From Cyclobacterium lianum (GTDB taxonomy: Bacteria; Bacteroidota; Bacteroidia; Cytophagales; Cyclobacteriaceae): a stretch of 64,000 nucleotides of DNA. The stretch lies in the NCBI RefSeq assembly GCF_900143075.1, contig NZ_FRCY01000017.1:1-64000 (forward strand), in the 5' to 3' direction. The position numbers were made by a program, and so were the translations under genes. Positions 34,401 to 42,815 of this stretch are shown here, piece by piece. Positions within the stretch are counted from its first letter, which is position 1; each line of letters opens with the position of its first letter. The notes beneath the pieces were generated by a model. The model saw only the letters and a list, made by a program, of their open reading frames with translations. It was not told where the DNA came from and did no database searches.

Positions 34401-36595
34401 CCACCTGCACCCTGCTGGGTCGTAAAAAGATAATACAGCGTTTCGTCGGAAGCCACTGGAATCGCCAGTACGCTACTCGCAGACAGGTTATCCCCTCCTA
34501 TATCCTCTCCGTTCTGCATCGGGTTGCCATTGAGGTCCCAGACGGTCTGGCCATCGGTGTAAAAAAGCACCTGGCCGGCCTGATCCGAAACGGTGGTGAC
34601 TCCGGCGGGAATATTCTGGGGATGGGGATTTTCAATGGGGCGGGGAGTGGGTGCGTCCGGATCATCCGGGTCCGGATTGAAGTCCAGTCCGGCACCGTCG
34701 CCAAAATACCAGATATTGTTCGACTGGTCTTCCACATCCCACATCTTCACGCGTATGCTGGCGTAGGCGTAGCAACTGGAACCCTGCTCCCGCACAAGCA
34801 CCCAATAAAACCCCGGCCTGCATATTTCATTGGGCGCCTCCGGTCCCCATCCTTCTTCCCTTTTATTGGACCAGAAATACTCAAAATTCTGTTGCTGCTG
34901 ACCCTGTCCGCCACCAGGCTGCTGCCCTACTCCCGGAATTCCACCAATACCGCCACCACCAATGCCGCCACCAGGCTGACCTCCGGGCTGGCCTCCTCCT
35001 TGCCCGCCTCCTTCGCCACTCTGAGCTTCTACAAGCGGCATCAGGTCGAGGCAGGAGGGATCACATAAGGTTGTATCGGCCGGATTAAACTGGGCGGTGA
35101 GGTTGTTTTCTATGAATGTTATGTTTTGCGTTACATTGCTGGTCTCTCCGTTGGCAAAAGTAACCGTAAGATTTACTGTTACCTGCTGTTCTGAAGTGGC
35201 ATCCCTGGGTAAAAGCAGGTGTTCGGCATTCAGATCCATTTCAATTTCTTCTCCCTCCTCATCGGTCAGGGGAGGCAATATTTCCCATTCAAAGCTTACC
35301 GGCTGGTAATTCTGTGGCATGACCGTACTGGTAAGCTGCAGGGGATTGTTCATGCAGGGCATCATGGGCTCCCAGGTAAAACCGGCCATTGGGTTTAGAT
35401 CGGCATTGGGGGCAAAGCGTGGGAATACCGTACCACAAAAATCTGTACCATTAAAAGGCAATTCCTCTACATCCACATCGGCCAGGATCCACTCATCCGG
35501 ATTGATCACCCTCCCCACGTATTGGGGCCCGCCTTCCACTTCTTCGTAGATATAATACAGTTGATCATCCGGGCCGTACTTGATGTCGTAGATTTGATGT
35601 ATATCGTTTGCAAGGGGAATATTGACCGGACCTGTTTCGGGGATTTCAGAAGGATCCAGATCGGGATCAATGTCTCCCTCATCGATAAAAACCCGAAACA
35701 GTTCATTGCCCTGGCCGTAATACAAAAAATCGCCCTCAGGAGAAACGGACAGGCCTCCTATCGGTTCAGCTCCTCCCGTCCCCACTATAGGTTCTGCGGC
35801 ACCAAATACACCCGTATCCGGATCAAAGGCCAATGCGACAATGTCCTCACCCGCGTCCTGGGGAATCAGGTAAACGGTCTCGGAAGCTTCATCAAAAAAG
35901 AGAGAAGCTGGAGCGATATCCAGTGAAAGCCTGGCGGTCTCGGTAAATAGCCCCTGAGTATCTTCTACCCGGCGGGAAACAAGATCTCCGTTTTCGAAGC
36001 TTAGCAAATAATTTGGGGAACTCCCGGATTTGACTACCAAAAGGGGGCCGCTGGCGTTTCCTATGGTACCACCCGATTCGACCGCTCCGGCGGGCGGTTG
36101 GTTTGCAGGAGCTCCGCCCTGTTCGTTCATGTCCACCAGACTGTATTCCAGTTGCCCTGCGGGACTGATATAAAAAATGTAAAACTCCCTGTCTCCTCCC
36201 GGATTGGGATCATAGCTGAGAGAAGCGATTCCGACAGACTGCCGTTCTGTCTCCTGTCCTCCCAATTCTCCCACTACCCCCTGCATGGCATCGTTCAGAT
36301 AATTGTACACCAGGGCACCATCTGTGTAAAAAAGAATCTCGCCGGAAATGGGATCTATGGCCATGGCCACGTTATCTTTGCCTAAAGTCAGGCTACCGGG
36401 GAGGGTCGCAACCTGAGCCCTTCCGTCCTTACCAAAAGAAATGTAATTGTTTTCTCCCCCCTCGCAGTATCCAAAAACCCATTCATTGTCATTAAAACCC
36501 TGAGCATTACCCACCAAGGGAGTATTGATACCAATAAACAAAAATATTGCCTTAAAAATAAAATCAAATATGCTGTTTAAATAGTTAGATTTCAT
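31466..36595 (-). CDS. Giant secreted protein with T9SS type B (gliding/CHU-like) C-terminal domain
   Basis: A 1709-residue exported protein: signal peptide (FIFKAIFLFIGINTPLVG), an N-terminal beta-propeller-like region repeated twice (NEWVFGYCEGGENNYISF and NIWYFGDGAGLDFNPDPDDP start the two repeats), a Gly/Gln/Pro-rich linker (about residues 524-570), a series of PKD/Ig-like domains, and a C-terminal gliding-type sorting domain (FPNAIRPEDPNRNFVIYTQG, YIYNRWGELLYVCEE). Acidic overall. It is divergent from the PorP/SprF-like gene, the usual partner for such cargo. Probably surface-exposed after type IX export. Confidence 0.87.
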   Translation of the reverse strand: MKSNYLNSIFDFIFKAIFLFIGINTPLVGNAQGFNDNEWVFGYCEGGENNYISFGKDGRAQVATLPGSLTLGKDNVAMAIDPISGEILFYTDGALVYNYLNDAMQGVVGELGGQETERQSVGIASLSYDPNPGGDREFYIFYISPAGQLEYSLVDMNEQGGAPANQPPAGAVESGGTIGNASGPLLVVKSGSSPNYLLSFENGDLVSRRVEDTQGLFTETARLSLDIAPASLFFDEASETVYLIPQDAGEDIVALAFDPDTGVFGAAEPIVGTGGAEPIGGLSVSPEGDFLYYGQGNELFRVFIDEGDIDPDLDPSEIPETGPVNIPLANDIHQIYDIKYGPDDQLYYIYEEVEGGPQYVGRVINPDEWILADVDVEELPFNGTDFCGTVFPRFAPNADLNPMAGFTWEPMMPCMNNPLQLTSTVMPQNYQPVSFEWEILPPLTDEEGEEIEMDLNAEHLLLPRDATSEQQVTVNLTVTFANGETSNVTQNITFIENNLTAQFNPADTTLCDPSCLDLMPLVEAQSGEGGGQGGGQPGGQPGGGIGGGGIGGIPGVGQQPGGGQGQQQQNFEYFWSNKREEGWGPEAPNEICRPGFYWVLVREQGSSCYAYASIRVKMWDVEDQSNNIWYFGDGAGLDFNPDPDDPDAPTPRPIENPHPQNIPAGVTTVSDQAGQVLFYTDGQTVWDLNGNPMQNGEDIGGDNLSASSVLAIPVASDETLYYLFTTQQGAGGENEVNFSVVDIKGDNPDGIGNVVTKDNFLFSPSTEHATAFNSGDTTWVVFHEKGNDTFRMYPVSSEGIGQPVFNSIGGNHDFGDGIGTMKISGDGSKLAVAYTENGTNKVDIFDFDQSTGEMEEYASLDLGSDGDIYGLEFSSDASRIFVSYRNGGPGVEEFYIQETEAGDDPDSPDTSSCSECFQSAADQDAIERCILDSRATVSGTGGLDLGAVQIGPDGQIYVAVVGSNQIGQIQIGSGCNPSTFNQNAVDPMPGTSNLGLPSFVQNSGSNIPDPSLNGPDRLCLSDEEGAVGLFEGGGEPDIDTYNWTIFNAEGEVVDEFLNGGEEFQDLEYAFDTVGVFTVQLEVDRCGTPWEEVFSVEVEVVASPEIILPDEVSLCGDVKNLFAVDPEDPRLSEYEFVWENAAGEIIGNTNELQVTEESIYTVTVSYALPDGEDEAIFEACPVTQSVFVGPPFEFELEQSAEEVCYGEDVSFNPDTPVSGLWSIRSAGEGDYELLGETEVLEINTADLEGPGSFDLLFQARDPQDSTCTVERTASLLVNPIPEFTLTAISPAQSCEIVDGSLVLQAGTALDSLISVDTDEVFQNLEAGDEIDLSGLAPGTYTFTGYSGGCPASQVAVIENASPPANTLYEVEVAPESCTADGVLEGAVFISFSGGAASGNYRILNLATGEEIEAAFTGEDSIRVDLPQGEYLVEVTDLGGCAIPDPETYSIGTGNEAEVTLSSPGLCGVPQTEIRAEADFSQVEQIEWYYRVGSGISLIEGESDSILVIDNPGVYEIRLLGENGCVLGTGNIEIIFSDAVPPVLSDRYEICNVSGDLVSLDPGSWASYEWYRDEVLISEEAVLVPERAGAYELRVTDEAGCVFTVNFEVEETCDINVRFPNAIRPEDPNRNFVIYTQGEIDTLLVYIYNRWGELLYVCEETKVAENVSVCSWDGIVNGKKVPVGTYPVVVKFTNEEQMIERTIRKAIVVID

Positions 36596-36675
36596 AATTT
36601 ACATGCTGCTTTACATACACTGTGAAGCAGCAAAACGTTTATAAACTGTTTGGTATTCAATAAACGAATAAAACT

Positions 36676-37725
36676 TTGTTTCAGTCACAATTAAATACAG
36701 TTTTTTTAACCTTGCTGGGAATGCTCGTTACCATGAGCGTTCAGGCACAGGATCCCCAGTATAGTCAATACTATGCGGCCCCGCTGTACCTCAACCCGGC
36801 TTTTGCCGGTTCGGAGATCGCCACAAGGATCGGCGTCAACTACCGCAACCAATGGCCGGGGCTGGATGCCAGCTTTACCACATTCTCCGCCTATGGGGAT
36901 ACATTTCTCGACCAGTACAACACGGGAATTGGCTTTTTGGTTACCAATGATCTGGAAGGTGCTGCAGGATTGAGGTCGACCCATATTTCCGGATTGTTTT
37001 CCTACGAACTGAGACTGGCTGATGATCTGTACCTCAGACCCGGCTTTCAGGCGAGCTACATGCGGAGAGATATTGGGTTTTATGAAAACCTGGTTTTTGC
37101 CAATCAAATCAATCCTTCGGATCCCTTCGGCCCCATATTGCCAGGCAACGATCTGCAGGGTTTTGGAGAGCCTGTAAACCTGCTATCACTTTCATTCGGA
37201 GGACTGATTTTCACAGAAAATTTTTGGTTTGGACTCTCCACACATCATGTAAACCAGCCCAATCAAAGTTTTATAGAGGAGGGCATCAGCAGATTACCCA
37301 TCAAGTATTCTATCCATACCGGGTACCGGATCTCTCTGGGCAGAGGTGCTCCCAGAAGGGATTTTACCCACACCTACAAGGAACGCTATTTTACGCCTAC
37401 GATCAACTACAAGCGACAGGGACCTTTTGAGCAATTGGACCTGGGGGCCTATGTCTATACCGAGCCCATTGTTTTTGGTCTATGGTACAGAGGCCTGCCC
37501 TATAAGCCCATCGAAAACCAAAGCAACAGGGATGCCCTGGTGATGATGGTAGGCTTCAATCTGCCCTCCGGGCTAAATGTAGGGTATAGTTTTGACTACA
37601 CGGTTTCGCAATTAGGCATACAATCCGGCGGAGCTCATGAAATCAGCCTTTCCTATATCTTTCCACCCAGCAATCCGGGGGCTCCCAGAAAACGAGATAC
37701 CATTCTTCCTTGTCCTAAATTTTGA
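36676..37725 (+). CDS. PorP/SprF family type IX secretion membrane protein
   Basis: A 349-residue outer-membrane protein with a signal peptide (VFLTLLGMLVTMSVQAQ, cleavage near residue 24). The mature start DPQYSQYYAAPLYLNPAFAG is diagnostic for the PorP/SprF family. The rest shows alternating beta strands ending in INYKRQGPFEQLDLGAYVYT and GLNVGYSFDYTVSQLG. These proteins help export or anchor specific T9SS type B cargo such as SprB, so the cargo is probably the divergently encoded 1709-residue protein. A TTG start at 36676 is the only one following the in-frame stop at 36661. Confidence 0.93.
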   Translation: MFQSQLNTVFLTLLGMLVTMSVQAQDPQYSQYYAAPLYLNPAFAGSEIATRIGVNYRNQWPGLDASFTTFSAYGDTFLDQYNTGIGFLVTNDLEGAAGLRSTHISGLFSYELRLADDLYLRPGFQASYMRRDIGFYENLVFANQINPSDPFGPILPGNDLQGFGEPVNLLSLSFGGLIFTENFWFGLSTHHVNQPNQSFIEEGISRLPIKYSIHTGYRISLGRGAPRRDFTHTYKERYFTPTINYKRQGPFEQLDLGAYVYTEPIVFGLWYRGLPYKPIENQSNRDALVMMVGFNLPSGLNVGYSFDYTVSQLGIQSGGAHEISLSYIFPPSNPGAPRKRDTILPCPKF

Positions 37726-37737
37726 TAAGTTTGCAAA

Positions 37738-38967
37738 ATGGACCAGGAAAGTTTAAAATACCTTTTGATGGGGATCATTACCCTGACGTTTATTTTTGAC
37801 AAAACCATCAACTTTCTCAACATCAACAGGGGGATAGGCGAAGTCCCGAAGACGCTGGACGAATATCTGAGCCGGGAAAAACTAACTGAAAGCAGAAGGT
37901 ACCAGCAAACCAATTACACCTTTGGCTTATATACCGGGGGCTTTACGTTTCTGCTAACACTAATTTTTATTGGTTTTGGCTTTTTTGGGTGGCTGGACGA
38001 ATGGTTGCGGGAATTTGGCCTTACCGGCATCCCCTTGTCTCTGGTTTATTTTGGTGTGCTCTTTATCGGATCAGATGTATTGTCCATTCCTTTCGATTAT
38101 TATCACACCTTTAAAATAGAGGAGGATTTCGGGTTCAACAAAACCACCGTCAAAACCTTTTTCACAGATAAAATCAAAGGATACCTGCTATCTATTGCGA
38201 TAGGAGGAACACTGCTGGCGATTTTGGTATGGCTGATCATGGAGATAGGACAGGATTTCTGGTGGATCTTTTGGCTGATAGCAGCCCTGTTTATGCTTTT
38301 TGTCAATATGTTTTATGCCGGACTGGTACTCCCCTTATTCAATAAACTCACTCCTTTAGAAGACGGTGAGCTCAAAAACACGATCATGGACTATGCCAGG
38401 TCGGTAGAATTCCCCCTGGAAAATGTATTTGTCATGGACGGCAGCAAGAGGTCTTCCAAGGCAAACGCCTTTTTCTCGGGACTTGGAAAAAGAAAAAAGG
38501 TGGTCTTGTTTGACACTCTGCTCGAACAGCATACTACCGAAGAACTGGTTGCGGTCCTTGCCCATGAAATCGGCCATTACAAAAAAGGGCATATCCGAAC
38601 CGGCATGATCACAGGAATATTGCAAACGGGCATCATCTTGTACATCCTTTCTTTATTTATATTTAGTGAACAAATCAGTTACGCTCTGGGAGGAAACCAA
38701 ATGGCGATCCACCTGAATATCATCGGTTTTACCATGCTGTTTTCCCCCATATCCACTATTCTTGGGATCTTTATGAACTGTCTGAGTCGAAAGAACGAAT
38801 TCGAGGCCGACGCATTTGCCAAAAAAACCTATTCCGGCCAACCGCTGGCAGAAGCATTGAAAACCCTATCGGTAAAAAGCCTGTCCAATATCAACCCCCA
38901 CCCCCTGTATGTGTTTGTCAACTACTCCCACCCCCCATTACTTAGCAGGCTGGCAAGATTAGAATAA
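37738..38967 (+). CDS. M48-family membrane metallopeptidase (Ste24/CAAX-protease-like)
   Basis: A 409-residue polytopic membrane protease. The N-terminal peptidase_M48_N region has the conserved LIFIGFGFFGWLDEW and FDYYHTFKIEEDFGFNKTTV. The zinc motif is LAHEIGHYKKGH (about residue 278), with the third ligand Glu in NEFEADAFAKK (about residue 356), then SKSLSN-like tail and a terminal NYSHPPLLSRLARLE. Length and the N-domain fit Ste24-type proteases more than HtpX. In bacteria these degrade misfolded or clogged membrane proteins. It starts 13 bp after the PorP/SprF-like stop, so it may be co-transcribed. Confidence 0.95.
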   Translation: MDQESLKYLLMGIITLTFIFDKTINFLNINRGIGEVPKTLDEYLSREKLTESRRYQQTNYTFGLYTGGFTFLLTLIFIGFGFFGWLDEWLREFGLTGIPLSLVYFGVLFIGSDVLSIPFDYYHTFKIEEDFGFNKTTVKTFFTDKIKGYLLSIAIGGTLLAILVWLIMEIGQDFWWIFWLIAALFMLFVNMFYAGLVLPLFNKLTPLEDGELKNTIMDYARSVEFPLENVFVMDGSKRSSKANAFFSGLGKRKKVVLFDTLLEQHTTEELVAVLAHEIGHYKKGHIRTGMITGILQTGIILYILSLFIFSEQISYALGGNQMAIHLNIIGFTMLFSPISTILGIFMNCLSRKNEFEADAFAKKTYSGQPLAEALKTLSVKSLSNINPHPLYVFVNYSHPPLLSRLARLE

Positions 38968-39189
38968 GACCTAAGGACTGCAGGATTGATTGCTGGCCTG
39001 GCCGGAACAAATCGGCTCGCCGGTATGCCAGGGGCTGCCGCCAGACTCCGGTCAGGCTTTTTGGAAGAAACTTGAAATCTGCCGGATTTTTTTGCATTTT
39101 TACTGCTATCAATCTTTGATTGCAGCGGGGATAGCATAGTTCTACCCGATCCTGTGTTGATAAATTGAACCCTTCACCCGTTTAAAAAC

Positions 39190-39969
39190 ATGCAAGAGAC
39201 ATTAGAAAAAATCGGTGCCCATCAACAACTGCTCTCACCAGAAGAAAAGAAATTTCTGGACGACAACGGTTACCTGAATCTGGGCAAACTCCTTTCGGAC
39301 GATCAGCTGAAACAAATTCGCCTGAAAACCCGAAAATTACTGGAATTGGAAGGAGAAAAAGCCGGTAGTGAACTTGAGCAGTCCGTTAATATCAGGCATT
39401 CCAAAGAAACTGGTGCGCACAGGTTGGCAGACCTGGTCAATAAGGGAGAAGAATTTGACCTTTTTTACACCCAGCCACGGGTATTGGCGGCAATAAGCCA
39501 GGTTTTAGGTAATGACTTCAAGCTGTCCTCCCTGAATTACCGGGCCGCATTGCCCGGCGCCGGATTGCAGAAATTACATGCAGATTGGCCGGTGGCTGTT
39601 GACAAGGGTAAGTACCAGGTATGTAATTCTATATGGTTGCTGGATGATTTTACTACAGAAAACGGTGCCACCAGAATTGTACCCGGCACCCATTTGCAAA
39701 ACAAGCTGCCGCAGGACCTTATGGAAAACCCGATGGATCCGCATCCGGAGGAGGTCCTTATAGAAGCCCCGGCAGGATCTGTATTTATTTTCAACTCGCA
39801 TACCTGGCACGGGGGCACCACAAACAGAAGTGAGGCACCAAGAAGAGCTATTCATAGCTATTTTTGCCGCAGGGATCAAATACAGCAAACAGATCAGAAG
39901 AAATACATCAAAACGGACACGCTTCAAAGAATCAGCAGGGAGGCAGCATTTATACTTGGTCTCGATTAA
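39190..39969 (+). CDS. Phytanoyl-CoA dioxygenase (PhyH) family protein
   Basis: A 259-residue Fe(II)/2-oxoglutarate-dependent oxygenase. Iron ligands: His-x-Asp in KLHADWPV (about residue 130) and the distal His in FIFNSHTWHGGTTNRS (about residue 203); the oxoglutarate Arg is probably in APRRAIHSYFCRR. The N-terminal FLDDNGYLNLGKLLSDDQLK is the typical family opening. The hydroxylated substrate is unknown. It is a single gene; its last four bases overlap the end of convergent gpsA. A 222-bp gap upstream holds no gene. Confidence 0.9.
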   Translation: MQETLEKIGAHQQLLSPEEKKFLDDNGYLNLGKLLSDDQLKQIRLKTRKLLELEGEKAGSELEQSVNIRHSKETGAHRLADLVNKGEEFDLFYTQPRVLAAISQVLGNDFKLSSLNYRAALPGAGLQKLHADWPVAVDKGKYQVCNSIWLLDDFTTENGATRIVPGTHLQNKLPQDLMENPMDPHPEEVLIEAPAGSVFIFNSHTWHGGTTNRSEAPRRAIHSYFCRRDQIQQTDQKKYIKTDTLQRISREAAFILGLD

Positions 39970-41030
39970 AGAAAATTTATATCGGTATAGATCGGATATT
40001 TCATCAGGTATTGCAGTGCCGTCTCTACTTTAAACCCTTCAAAAAGCACTTTGTACAGGTTTTCGGTGATGGGCGCTCTGGTATCGGTTGATTCCAGATA
40101 CAGCTTGATCAGCTTGACAGTGTTGATCCCCTCTGCTACTTCCTCCATATTGGCGACGATATCATCCAGGCTTTCTCCCTTAGCCAGCCGGTATCCCAGG
40201 GTATAGTTTCTGGATAAGGTAGAATTGCAGGTGGTTACCAGATCTCCAATCCCCGCCAGGCCCAGAAAGGATTTCGTTTCTCCTCCCATGGCATTGCCCA
40301 GGTGGATCATCTCCACCATTCCGCGGGAAACGAGCAGGCCCTTCGCATTATCTCCCAGTCCCATTCCGGAAAGTGCGCCGGCAGCAATAGCAATGATGTT
40401 TTTGAGCACCCCGGAGAGCTCAACGCCCACAATATCCGAATTGCCGTACACCTGAAAATTATCAGAGCGCAACAGCCTTTGTCCCTCGCGGATCACTTCA
40501 TCGTATCGACTGGCAACGACAGTGGCGCCTGGCTGATCCTCCAGCAATTCCTTCGCCAGATTGGGACCTGCCAGGCAACCGATCCTTTCCACCACCGTTT
40601 CCTGGAGGATCACTTCGCTCATGGTACAGATATGCTCCCGCTTGATCTCTGCCATGTTTTCAAGAGTTTTTCCTGCTGCCAAATTCAGGGATAATCCTTT
40701 GGTACCATGAATCAGCATATGATAGGGATGCAGGAAGGGCGCAAACTGCACCATTACTTCCCGGAAAGCAGCAGAAGGAATCATGGGAAACATGATATCA
40801 CAAGCTTCGCAGAGTATTTCAGGGTCACTGGTAGCCATTATCCTTTCAGCCAGTTTCCTACCTTTAACCATGTGGCGTTCATTGATGGCATCAACTACGC
40901 CCTGGTCTCTGGCATATACCATTACCTCATTCTTTTCTGCCAGTAAATTCGCGATGGCTGCACCAAAACTACCGATGCCAATCACGCCTACAGGTCTGGC
41001 TTCAGATGACTTTTTCCAACTCATACCCAT
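39966..41030 (-). CDS. gpsA: NAD(P)-dependent glycerol-3-phosphate dehydrogenase
   Basis: A 354-residue cytosolic enzyme reducing dihydroxyacetone phosphate to sn-glycerol 3-phosphate for phospholipids. Rossmann motif GVIGIGSFGAAIANLLAEKN (about residue 17), HGTKGLS, the catalytic Lys/helix segment VELSGVLKNIIAIAAGALSG and the C-terminal GLAGIGDLVTTCNSTLSRNY. ATG 41030 or 41024 are both possible; TTG 41033 less likely. The start lies inside the 3' end of the acyltransferase-like gene (29-bp overlap), so the enzyme making glycerol 3-phosphate is coupled to an enzyme that probably acylates it. Confidence 0.96.
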   Translation of the reverse strand: MGMSWKKSSEARPVGVIGIGSFGAAIANLLAEKNEVMVYARDQGVVDAINERHMVKGRKLAERIMATSDPEILCEACDIMFPMIPSAAFREVMVQFAPFLHPYHMLIHGTKGLSLNLAAGKTLENMAEIKREHICTMSEVILQETVVERIGCLAGPNLAKELLEDQPGATVVASRYDEVIREGQRLLRSDNFQVYGNSDIVGVELSGVLKNIIAIAAGALSGMGLGDNAKGLLVSRGMVEMIHLGNAMGGETKSFLGLAGIGDLVTTCNSTLSRNYTLGYRLAKGESLDDIVANMEEVAEGINTVKLIKLYLESTDTRAPITENLYKVLFEGFKVETALQYLMKYPIYTDINFL

Positions 41031-42729
41031 CAAGTCTGTTATGGTAATAGTACAATAAACTGATATCTTCTGTCACTATGTTTCCCTGATCATTGCGGAT
41101 CAGTGGCCGTCTGGCATGATACATGCCCACATTTTCCAGTCCATGCCGGATGATATCCTCCAGGGGCATTTCCAGATGCGGAGCCATATGAAGCTTTCCT
41201 TCAGCCCGGAGTTTTTTGATGCATTCCAGCACTTCTGCTGTCGCTTCCTTAAACGTGTCGTAGGAAAGGTAAATATCTTCTTCCGGTAGCCGCAACAGGC
41301 TAAACAGATCCAGTTTTTTATTGGCCCGTTTGATCAGGCGAAAGGCGGTAAAAGCCACCAGGTGACTACTGAAAACCCGGTTAATCTTATGAAATTCTTC
41401 TACTATGCGCCTCCCGAGTTTTTTGGTGTACTCCTCCTCCCGCTGCAGATCGACCGTTACTTTGCCATTGGAAAGAAAATAATCCCGGCAGTCTATCAGT
41501 CTTCCCTGTCTGTCCCGGCTATTGCCCTCGGCATCTACGTGATTTCCCAGAATGTCCATCGCACTTCCGATGGACACAGAAATATCCGACCCTTTGGTAA
41601 AAAATTTGACCAGAAATTTAGATATTTTGTAGGAGGTAGAAAATTCATCCGATTCGCTGTAATACCGCTCCTGTCCCGTATAGTTGAGGTGATCATGAAT
41701 CAGGCTTGGCGCCTCCAGCACAAAATGATAATTGATGGTAACCGGCACAATGAAAACCTTCTCAAATTCCTTTTCGCTTTCCTGATAATTGGCTCTCTGG
41801 GCTTCTATGGCAGTACTCAGCAATCCCAATTTCAGTTTTGATTCGATATTTCCATTTCTGGATCGGGTGCCTCCCGGAAAAAACAGGCTGTGGCAACCAA
41901 ATTGAATGGCCTCTCTGGAATAGGTCTTCAAGGTCTCCAGGTAAACCTGGTTTTTTTTCCTCCTGTCTACCTTGTATGCTCCCAAAGCATTCATGAAATA
42001 GGCAAAAATCTGAATATTGAACAAGTTCAATCCGGCTCCATAGATAAAAGGCGGCAAGCCAAGTGTGCTGATGGTCCAGCCAATCAATATGCTGTCCAGA
42101 TTGCTGAAGTGTGTCGGTACCATCACGATAGTCCCCCTTGACGCAAGCTCCCGAAGCTGGTCGGTTTCTCCTATGATCTGAATTTTGTCCTGCAGGCTGT
42201 ATTGATTGCTGAAAACAGACTTAAATCCCTTTACCCTGGCGGTATTCAGCAATCTGGAAAAGCCAAAAGTCACGATGCTTCGTGTCATTTTATAATGGCT
42301 ATGCTTGAAATTGCTCGCAATTTCCTCTGCATACCGGAGTATAATGGATCTTAAAATTTCAAAATATTTTTCCTTTTTCTCTGTTTCGCTCGCCTGTTGC
42401 TCGGCCCCTATGGCCAAAAGTGAGGACTTTACTTTTGACCAAAACTTCGCCTCGTCATCGGGATCTACTAGCCAGGGATTTTGCTTGATCCGCATCCTTT
42501 CCCTGTACAGCGTCAGTTCCAACTCCTCCTTCAGCGCCTGTAACTGATTGCCGGTCAGGCTTCTGATCCTCTCCATACTTGACGCTACTACTTGCTGTAT
42601 AAATTCTTTCCGGCTTTTACTCAGCTTCACCACGGGCCACTCGTCTTTTTTGGGTAGTATGGGTGTATACTGATGTTTGATATAGTCGTCTGTCAAGAGC
42701 TTGTCATTTGTTTGTTCAAAGATAGCCAA
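41002..42729 (-). CDS. Glycerol-3-phosphate/lysophosphatidate acyltransferase (PlsB-like)
   Basis: A 575-residue protein with a PlsC-type catalytic domain in the middle: HX4D motif VPTHFSNLDSILIGW (about residue 205), SLFFPGGTRSRNGNIESKL (about residue 280) and IVPVTINYHFVLEAPSL. The long N-terminal helical region and the C-terminal extension resemble the large PlsB-type acyltransferases rather than PlsC. It probably acylates glycerol 3-phosphate at the inner membrane. The only plausible start is TTG 42729. It lies upstream of and overlaps gpsA, a functional pairing in phospholipid synthesis. Confidence 0.85.
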   Translation of the reverse strand: MAIFEQTNDKLLTDDYIKHQYTPILPKKDEWPVVKLSKSRKEFIQQVVASSMERIRSLTGNQLQALKEELELTLYRERMRIKQNPWLVDPDDEAKFWSKVKSSLLAIGAEQQASETEKKEKYFEILRSIILRYAEEIASNFKHSHYKMTRSIVTFGFSRLLNTARVKGFKSVFSNQYSLQDKIQIIGETDQLRELASRGTIVMVPTHFSNLDSILIGWTISTLGLPPFIYGAGLNLFNIQIFAYFMNALGAYKVDRRKKNQVYLETLKTYSREAIQFGCHSLFFPGGTRSRNGNIESKLKLGLLSTAIEAQRANYQESEKEFEKVFIVPVTINYHFVLEAPSLIHDHLNYTGQERYYSESDEFSTSYKISKFLVKFFTKGSDISVSIGSAMDILGNHVDAEGNSRDRQGRLIDCRDYFLSNGKVTVDLQREEEYTKKLGRRIVEEFHKINRVFSSHLVAFTAFRLIKRANKKLDLFSLLRLPEEDIYLSYDTFKEATAEVLECIKKLRAEGKLHMAPHLEMPLEDIIRHGLENVGMYHARRPLIRNDQGNIVTEDISLLYYYHNRLDGYELEKVI

Positions 42730-42815
42730 AAATAAAATTCCTTAAACAGAATATTCAGGAAGGCAGTTTTGTCAATGATGTAATAGATTGTATTATTGCA
42801 GCATCCAAAACACAA

